10,793 nucleotides of DNA. Origin: Clostridia bacterium. GTDB lineage: Bacteria; Bacillota_A; Clostridia; Christensenellales; Aristaeellaceae. Shown here piece by piece: positions 6,486 through 10,793 of the stretch (its first letter is position 1; each line of letters begins with the position of its first letter). The translations under genes were made by a program, and so were the position numbers. The stretch lies in contig JAFQOY010000124.1 of assembly GCA_017412025.1 (NCBI GenBank), positions 1 to 10,793 on the forward strand. The letters run 5' to 3'. Below the pieces are notes generated by a model. That model saw only the letters and a program-made list of their open reading frames with translations, was not told the origin of the DNA and ran no database searches.

Positions 6486-7127
6486 TCAGACATAGTATTC
6501 TGCCATATCGTCGAGCCTGAGACAGGCAAGACGGCTGAATCCGGCGCGCCATCCGCACCCGCAGTCGATATTCACGACGCCGTTTCCGTGCCATATCCGG
6601 GCGGGCGCGTCTTCAATGCCCGTGAGCAGGGGCGTCGGCGTATGGCCGAGGATGACGGTCGCGCCCGGCACGGGGGGCTCTGCGTCCGGCGCCGGGCGTC
6701 CCCATAGCTGGTCGTGAGTATCTTCGGACGGGAACCCGTGAACGAGATGAAACCGGCGGCCGTTTACTTCAAGACCGGCGCAGGTGGGCGCGCTCAGAAA
6801 GAAGCTCAGGATTTTCGTGCGGGTATCGTAGGCACACTTGTACAGAAGCGCTCTGCGCGTAACGCCTCCTCCGTTCATCTGCCAAAGCGCCCTCGCATCC
6901 GTTTTGCGCCAGTGCAGGTCGTCAAGGCACATCTGCTCATGATTTCCGCGCAGAAAGACCACATTGGCTCGGCCCATGACGTCCAGAACGACTTCGACGC
7001 TTTGCGGCCCGCGGTCGATGGCGTCGCCGAGCATGTAGAGCGTATCCGCATCGCTGAAGCGGATTGTCTGAAGCATCTTCTGGTAGCGGGCATAATCTCC
7101 GTGGACGTCTGACATGCAGTAAATCAA
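6486..7127 (-). CDS. PPP-type metallophosphoesterase (protein phosphatase / ApaH-like)
   Basis: A 213-residue phosphatase with the full PPP metal site: DVHG at 7-10, GDAIDRG at 34-40, GNHE at 61-64, His130 in VHG, and GHTPT at 161-165; the end IDCGCGW...LACLRLDD is typical of small bacterial Ser/Thr phosphatases. The start chosen is a TTG at 7125-7127, because AGGGGG lies eight bases upstream and the product then begins (M)IYCMSDVHGD, as in relatives. Longer in-frame starts lie within or before the promoter at 7172-7200 and were rejected. An ATG at residue 5 is the alternative. The target may be phosphoproteins or dinucleotide polyphosphates. Confidence 0.88.
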   Translation of the reverse strand: MIYCMSDVHGDYARYQKMLQTIRFSDADTLYMLGDAIDRGPQSVEVVLDVMGRANVVFLRGNHEQMCLDDLHWRKTDARALWQMNGGGVTRRALLYKCAYDTRTKILSFFLSAPTCAGLEVNGRRFHLVHGFPSEDTHDQLWGRPAPDAEPPVPGATVILGHTPTPLLTGIEDAPARIWHGNGVVNIDCGCGWRAGFSRLACLRLDDMAEYYV

Positions 7128-7171
7128 CGCGCTCTCCCCCTGGGTCAAAGATGTGCTTTCGGTATGGTTTA

Positions 7172-7200
7172 TATATAACACAAAAACCATTTGCTTACAA
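7172..7200 (-). promoter_or_regulatory. Promoter of the metallophosphatase gene
   Basis: On the minus strand TTGTAA (7195-7200) is followed by 17 bases and TATATA (7172-7177). It starts right after the hairpin that ends the preceding transcript and gives a leader of about 40 nt before the TTG start. Confidence 0.6.
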
Positions 7201-7208
7201 GGTACTTT

Positions 7209-7238
7209 AAAACGCCGGACCGCTCGGGCGGTCCGGCG
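7209..7238 (-). terminator. Terminator after the DUF1801-DUF5131 pair
   Basis: A perfect 11-bp GC-rich stem (7213-7223 with 7228-7238) closes a four-base loop; on the minus strand it is followed by TTTTAAAG. It is 104 bp beyond the DUF5131 stop. The stretch between (7239-7341) shows nothing else I can name. Confidence 0.75.
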
Positions 7239-7341
7239 CGTTGCGACGCAGACGCTTCGCCCGCGCGTGGAGCCGCTGTGCACAAACGATCATGAGACTG
7301 CTTACGCTCTGCTGACCGAAACGCGGGCGATTGGAATCTGA

Positions 7342-8058
7342 TTAACGGGTGGCTTTATAGTTAATATTGGCTTTCCTTGCCTGAGCGCACAGATCCTTCG
7401 TCTGCAGTTGATACGCCTTGCCGTCTTTGATAAAATGCGTACCGCATTGCCTGAATTCAAAGGATACGTTTTTTCTTATGCATTGCTCCCGGAGGTGAAG
7501 CACCCAGGCGTAATCAAGCGGTCTGGCGTGCTGATCGGATTCGCCGCCGACCACTACGAGTTCGATACCGTCAAGATAGCGCTCTATATCGGCAGCTTCC
7601 AGAAGCGGCTGAGCTGTGATACACTTATGCCTGATCGGGAGATTTTTGAAAATAGCGAGTTTGTAATCAGCGTTCTTTTGATTTTCAATCGTACAGCCGA
7701 CGACTACGTTTTCATAGCCGTCGCCCCAATCCTCGGGGATACAGTCCATAAACCTGTCGATTCGCTTTGTGAGAAACAGGAATGTGCAATCCTGACGCTG
7801 CCTGATCATCTGCCAGCATTCGGGACGCCAGGCGTCAGCTTCCTCGATCAAAAAATCGGTAGAAAAACAGGTGTATACGATGCCCGGTTTCATCCTGAAA
7901 TGACCGTTCTTCAAGCGCTCTGCGGGCTTGGCAAAGTCCGTCGTTTTTTCAATGATCCCTGTATCCACCCCGCGCTTTGCATCTCCCTTGTGGATGTAAC
8001 AATAGCGACAGCCGTCGCTGCACTTTCTGCAGCCCCTCCACGGATTCCACATTGCCAT
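7342..8058 (-). CDS. DUF5131 / phage Gp37-Gp68-like protein with radical-SAM-type cysteines
   Basis: A 238-residue protein that opens with MWNPWRGCRKCSDGCRYCY, the hallmark of the Gp37/Gp68 (DUF5131) family. Cys13, Cys17 and Cys20 form a CX3CX2C motif like that of radical SAM enzymes, with an extra Cys10. Later conserved-looking blocks are FLFLTKR (93-99), VVVGCTIENQ (118-127), CITAQPLLE (145-153) and VVGGESD (169-175). The family occurs in phages and in bacterial accessory regions; its reaction is not established. The start is supported by AGGTGAG before ATG. It follows the DUF1801 gene after 27 bp and is presumably co-transcribed with it. Confidence 0.82.
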   Translation of the reverse strand: MAMWNPWRGCRKCSDGCRYCYIHKGDAKRGVDTGIIEKTTDFAKPAERLKNGHFRMKPGIVYTCFSTDFLIEEADAWRPECWQMIRQRQDCTFLFLTKRIDRFMDCIPEDWGDGYENVVVGCTIENQKNADYKLAIFKNLPIRHKCITAQPLLEAADIERYLDGIELVVVGGESDQHARPLDYAWVLHLREQCIRKNVSFEFRQCGTHFIKDGKAYQLQTKDLCAQARKANINYKATR

Positions 8059-8085
8059 ATTCTCACCTGTATAAATCCTGCTTTG

Positions 8086-8415
8086 TCAGCCCAGCGTTTG
8101 AGCAAATATCTGCTTCAGCGCGTCGGCTGGTATGTCCTGCTTGACAGTGATCTGCACCATGCCCTTTGGCGTCATTTTATATCCCGCCAGGGCTTCGCGA
8201 TGAAAGACGGTCGCCTGCGCTTCAATATTGATATGGTCCTTAAATGGTATCAGCCTTACAAACTTCTCACCGGCATAATAGCTTGGCAGCTTCGCCCACA
8301 GCGTTTCTGTCAGGTCGATGGAAACGCTGTCATAGATCAGCCGGCGCAGCGCCTTGAACAGATCAAGAATCTCCGCGGGATACTTTTCCAGATAGCTTTG
8401 TATCTGCTCGTTCAT
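8086..8415 (-). CDS. DUF1801 (YdhG-like) small protein
   Basis: A 109-residue protein resembling the DUF1801/YdhG group: an N-terminal helix (IQSYLEKYPAEILDLFKALRRLI), then a beta-rich part with ETLWAKLPSYYAGEKFVRLIPFKDHINIEA and a final KGMVQITVKQDIPADALKQI. The group includes a Bacillus frataxin-like iron chaperone, but most members have no proven role and this one should not be assumed to bind iron. The second ATG (8413-8415) is chosen because GGAGG lies seven bases before it; the first ATG, at 8421, is only one base from the site. It is first of a two-gene unit with the DUF5131 gene. Confidence 0.72.
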   Translation of the reverse strand: MNEQIQSYLEKYPAEILDLFKALRRLIYDSVSIDLTETLWAKLPSYYAGEKFVRLIPFKDHINIEAQATVFHREALAGYKMTPKGMVQITVKQDIPADALKQIFAQTLG

Positions 8416-8447
8416 GTTCATGCCTCCGCCGGATGGGTATTTGCTTT

Positions 8448-8476
8448 ATAGTATTCACTTGCTTCATTCCCGGCAA
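8448..8476 (-). promoter_or_regulatory. Candidate promoter of the DUF1801-DUF5131 unit
   Basis: On the minus strand TTGCCG (8471-8476), 17 bases, TACTAT (8448-8453). It lies in the 120-bp gap after the XRE gene, in which I find no convincing terminator, so read-through from the XRE gene is also possible. Confidence 0.5.
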
Positions 8477-8535
8477 TTCCTGCTTTTCGGATCGATGACG
8501 GAAAACCGGGTGTCAATGAATAATGCGCAGAGCGT

Positions 8536-9300
8536 CTATCGCTTTTTATAAACGACAAGCTCGGGATTTTCTCCGTTCGCCGCGTAGGTACAGACCAGGA
8601 TAAAGTCCATATTTGCGGCGACGCCAAAGCATCTCCCGCCGCCGGATTCGCATTCCAGCTGGGTACCCAGATAGGTTGCGCCGTCGTCCAGAAACTTTAC
8701 GCGCGTTCCACTGGGAAGCCGGTATTCAAGGTTGATGTATCCTCCGACAAGCGCATTGAGTTTTTCAACCTTTGGCATCCCTTCAATGCGCAAAGCGTTG
8801 ATTTCATCGATCAGCTGTTTTTTGAATGCTTCAAATTTGTCCGCTCCGTCCAGATGCTGATAATGCTTCCAGTAGTTGAGCCTGGGAAGCATATCCTTCA
8901 TGTACGAGCGCGCCTGCTCGGCAGGGAAATGCTCATTGGCCATATGGTTTACGCAGACTTCAATCAGATCGTCCATGTCGTGGTACATATACTCCCCGTC
9001 GGCATAGCACCATTTGCAGTATTCTTCGTTAAAAAAACCGTCGGATCCCTTGCTTGTAATGGAATCCTCCAGAGGCATGCCGCAGCACTGGCAGATCAGC
9101 TTTCTGGGAGAGCCCAGAAGCGTATTGATCGAGACGTCAAAGAGCTTTGAGAGCAGCTTCAGCGTTTCCGTGTTCGGCGTGGTGTCACCGTTTTCCCAGC
9201 GGGAAACAGCCTGCCGGGTGACGAACACCTTCTCGGCGAGCTCTTCCTGGGATAATCCTTTTTTTGTTCTCAGTTCAAGGATAATATCTTTTGTCTCCAT
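8536..9300 (-). CDS. XRE-family regulator fused to a zinc ribbon and a C-terminal beta-rich domain
   Basis: A 254-residue protein with three parts. Residues 5-62 are a Cro/C1-type HTH (LSQEELAEKVFVTRQAVSRWENGDTTPN core). Residues 70-98 are a zinc ribbon with Cys70-X2-Cys73 and Cys95-X2-Cys98, followed by a helical stretch to about 150, as in the 'putative zinc ribbon' family (PF12674 type). Residues 185-254 (YINLEYRLPSGTRVKFLD...ELVVYKKR) look like a separate beta-rich domain that I cannot name with certainty. It probably binds DNA and senses a small molecule or metal; targets are unknown, and it may regulate itself or the adjacent gene. GAGGTG precedes the ATG at a good distance. Confidence 0.85.
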   Translation of the reverse strand: METKDIILELRTKKGLSQEELAEKVFVTRQAVSRWENGDTTPNTETLKLLSKLFDVSINTLLGSPRKLICQCCGMPLEDSITSKGSDGFFNEEYCKWCYADGEYMYHDMDDLIEVCVNHMANEHFPAEQARSYMKDMLPRLNYWKHYQHLDGADKFEAFKKQLIDEINALRIEGMPKVEKLNALVGGYINLEYRLPSGTRVKFLDDGATYLGTQLECESGGGRCFGVAANMDFILVCTYAANGENPELVVYKKR

Positions 9301-9319
9301 ATCGTATCACCTCGCCCGT

Positions 9320-9348
9320 ATTATACCGCGGGAATGCCGGGCGGACAA
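9320..9348 (-). promoter_or_regulatory. Promoter of the XRE/zinc-ribbon gene
   Basis: On the minus strand TTGTCC (9343-9348), 17 bases, perfect TATAAT (9320-9325), about 20 bp before the start codon. The GC-rich spacer contains no obvious operator repeat. Confidence 0.7.
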
Positions 9349-9452
9349 GCAACGCCCTGTTGCAGTGCGGTTTCAATCGACGTCTGCCGGGTATGGAATG
9401 GCGCGGATCAAAGCCTGCATGGGGGATACTGCCATGCGCAGATGCGATGGGA

Positions 9453-9659
9453 TCACAGGCGCCTGACGGGGAAGAGCATATAGCTTTTTCCGTTTGCCGG
9501 GCAGGCAAAATCGTGGACGGCGCCTGCCAACGGCAGAACTTCGCTAAAGCGAGCAGTTGCCTCCGACCATAATTTTTGAATAAAGCCCTGACCATCCAGG
9601 GTTGAGCCTTCTTTACCAATGACAGAGAACGAAGGCTTAATTCGTTTTTCGATCTCCAT
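9453..9659 (-). pseudogene. GyrI-like effector-binding protein with the middle deleted
   Basis: A 68-residue open frame with a normal start (GAGG six bases before ATG) and its own promoter. Residues 1-42 (MEIEKRIKPSFSVIGKEGST, then GFIQKLWSEATARFSEV) match the N-terminus of GyrI-like/AraC effector-binding proteins. Residues 44-68 (LAGAVHDFACPANGKSYMLF then PVRRL) match my recollection of that family's C-terminus. Full-length members are about 150 residues, so roughly 80-90 residues appear to be missing, in frame, at about residue 43. The junction DNA holds a small inverted repeat CTGCC/GGCAG (9524-9536). A remnant is most likely; a functional mini-protein cannot be excluded. Confidence 0.6.
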
Positions 9660-9692
9660 ATGGTACCTCGCAGAATCTTTTTTGACGGATAC

Positions 9693-9721
9693 ATGATAGC
9701 ATGAATGAAGCCAAACATCAA
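9693..9721 (-). promoter_or_regulatory. Promoter of the shortened GyrI-like gene
   Basis: On the minus strand TTGATG (9716-9721), 17 bases, TATCAT (9693-9698). An intact promoter and ribosome site in front of a shortened gene suggest the internal loss is recent or tolerated. Confidence 0.6.
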
Positions 9722-9736
9722 TTACGCACAGAAAAG

Positions 9737-9765
9737 AGCGGAGGATTTACACTGAATCCTCCGCT
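9737..9765 (-). terminator. Terminator-like hairpin in the divergent gap
   Basis: A perfect 11-bp stem (9737-9747 with 9755-9765) around TACACTG. On the minus strand it is followed by CTTTTC. No minus-strand gene lies to its right in the window, so it may insulate the GyrI-like promoter from antisense transcription or be a leftover. Confidence 0.4.
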
Positions 9766-9832
9766 TCCGGTAAGCAAGCGCCATTCAATGCGAATGAGCC
9801 GCTGCCCGCTGACGGTTTATAAGCATTCGAAG

Positions 9833-9861
9833 TTGATCATGCAAAGGAGCTATGTTATACT
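9833..9861 (+). promoter_or_regulatory. Promoter of the cyclase-family gene
   Basis: TTGATC (9833-9838), 17 bases, TATACT (9856-9861). Predicted start near 9868; AGGAGA at 9885-9890 is seven bases before the ATG at 9898. Confidence 0.7.
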
Positions 9862-9897
9862 GACTCACAAGGACAAATATGCACAGGAGAATAAGCA

Positions 9898-10497
9898 ATG
9901 AAAATCTATGATATTTCTCAAGAGGTCTTCAGTTGTCAGGTATATCCTGACGACCCGGCGCCGGAAAAAAACATGCTTAAATCAATGGAAAAAGGCGACC
10001 TGTATAATCTGACTGCATTTGGCATGTGCGCGCACAACGGCACACATATAGATGCGCCCTTTCATTTTATAAAAGATGGAAAAACCGTGGATGAGATATG
10101 CCTGGAGACGTTTGTGGGAAGGGCATATGTGGCAGAATATCACGGGATGGTTACCGGCGATGACGCTGCAGAAATAATCAAAAAAGCGAAAAAACAGAAC
10201 CCGGAGGCGGCAAAGAGAATTCTGATTAAAGGAGACGTTGAAGTATCATTAGAGGCAGCAAAGGTATTTGCGTCTTCACAGCTTCTGCTTCTGGGAAATG
10301 AACCTCAGACGGTCGGCCCGCAGAACGCGCCGATGGCGGTGCATCTTCTGCTTTTGGGTTCCAATGTTGTCCTGCTTGAAGGAATTCGCTTGTCAGCGGT
10401 GTCCGAAGGCGTTTATTTTCTGAATGCTGCGCCGCTGAATTTATCAGGTGCGGACGGCTCGCCGTGCAGAGCTGTATTGATAGACGCCGAGGGCTAA
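9898..10497 (+). CDS. Cyclase / kynurenine-formamidase-family metal hydrolase
   Basis: A 199-residue protein of the PF04199 cyclase family. The metal-binding signature HNGTHIDAPFHF lies at 46-57, with His46, His50, Asp52 and His56 as likely ligands, and VYPDDPAP (15-22) matches the usual VYPGDP start region. LLLGNEPQTVG (284-like position in relatives, here 135-145) and VVLLEGIRL (158-166) are the later conserved blocks. Family members hydrolyse N-formylkynurenine, cyclic amides or isatin-type rings, or close polyketide rings; no tryptophan-catabolism genes are adjacent, so the substrate is open. It is a single-gene unit with its own promoter. Its codons are richer in A and T than those of the sugar operon, which may hint at a different history. 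Confidence 0.87.
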   Translation: MKIYDISQEVFSCQVYPDDPAPEKNMLKSMEKGDLYNLTAFGMCAHNGTHIDAPFHFIKDGKTVDEICLETFVGRAYVAEYHGMVTGDDAAEIIKKAKKQNPEAAKRILIKGDVEVSLEAAKVFASSQLLLLGNEPQTVGPQNAPMAVHLLLLGSNVVLLEGIRLSAVSEGVYFLNAAPLNLSGADGSPCRAVLIDAEG

Positions 10498-10793
10498 AAG
10501 ACCCTTGTTTTCCGCTATTCAGACACCGATTTTATTTAAAATAGATAAAATAGAAACTCGAAAACAGTATCCTTCGGACGAAAAAGGGGAGCATATAGGA
10601 ATTCGATACCTATGGCCTCTGCAATGCGAATGCAGCGAGCTGCCGAACTATCTCTATCTCATCCCCGAATGCAAGACTGTGGGTACTGAGATGTGAAAAT
10701 TGGAATTGGTAATATATAAGCGAGGGTTTAACAGCCTTCGCTTTTCCTATATGATGAAGGGGACCGGTCTGACGGAATTTGGAATTGGGACAC
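10498..10793 (+). other. Intergenic right edge without a convincing gene
   Basis: I see no credible protein in either direction. A 63-codon open frame (10505-10696) has no ribosome site and no family resemblance. The stretch is AT-rich at first (10528-10556), and ends with a terminator-like hairpin flanked by two exact copies of TTGGAATTGG (10700-10709 and 10779-10788). It may contain the start of a repeat element cut by the window edge. Confidence 0.45.
10718..10745 (+). terminator. Terminator-like hairpin downstream of the cyclase gene
   Basis: AAGCGAGGG (10718-10726) pairs with CCTTCGCTT (10735-10743), including one G-T wobble, around an eight-base loop; TTTT (10742-10745) then CC follow. 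It is 220 bp past the cyclase stop and is the only candidate terminator for that transcript in the window. Confidence 0.5.

Noticed and set aside
7128..7283. A longer N-terminus for the metallophosphatase (start at 7283)
   Set aside because: It would run through a terminator hairpin and a promoter; the TTG at 7127 has a good ribosome site and the expected first residues.
7408..8451. A 347-codon plus-strand open frame opposite the DUF5131 and DUF1801 genes
   Set aside because: It mirrors two genes with recognisable motifs and ribosome sites, and has no recognisable domain.
9275..9721. A 148-codon minus-strand frame overlapping the shortened GyrI-like gene
   Set aside because: It is in another frame, has no ribosome site, overlaps the XRE start, and its sequence is basic and low in resemblance to any family.

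Overview
The window looks like chromosomal DNA of a GC-rich member of the Clostridia (Bacillota), probably an animal-gut anaerobe. The reasons are near-consensus AGGAGG-type ribosome sites, sigma-A promoters with 17-bp spacers, a sugar ABC cluster with no ATPase of its own, an XRE/zinc-ribbon protein and an LRR_5-type remnant. The placement is an inference from gene content; I see no rRNA, tRNA, CRISPR array or intact transposase.

Layout. Bases 28-126 hold three long hairpins in tandem ending in a T-run: the 3' end of a plus-strand transcript that begins left of the window. Bases 208-4141 are a minus-strand operon in the order substrate-binding protein, MalF-type permease, MalG-type permease, cytoplasmic esterase. 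It has a strong promoter (4366-4394) and a leader of about 215 nt that carries a perfect 20-bp palindrome. A divergent AraC-family regulator (4461-5225) has its own promoter back to back with that of the operon. Together these form a carbohydrate uptake module: capture, import with a borrowed ATPase, probable intracellular deacylation, and local control by AraC.

From 5279 to 9659 everything lies on the minus strand. In map order it contains a Cof-type HAD phosphatase, a broken LRR_5 mini-gene, a PPP-type metallophosphatase (TTG start) with its own promoter, a DUF5131 radical-SAM-like protein with a DUF1801 protein, an XRE regulator fused to a zinc ribbon, and a 68-residue gene that appears to join the N- and C-termini of a GyrI-like effector-binding protein with the middle missing. 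Bases 9833-10497 hold a plus-strand cyclase/kynurenine-formamidase-family gene with a clear promoter. The last 296 bases have no convincing gene but hold a terminator-like hairpin between two copies of a 10-bp direct repeat, which may be the edge of a repeat element.

No clearly new multi-gene system is visible. The strongest leads are the triple hairpin RNA at the left edge, the palindromic leader of the sugar operon, and two nearby genes that seem to have kept their ends but lost their middles. All family assignments come from reading motifs; no search was run.
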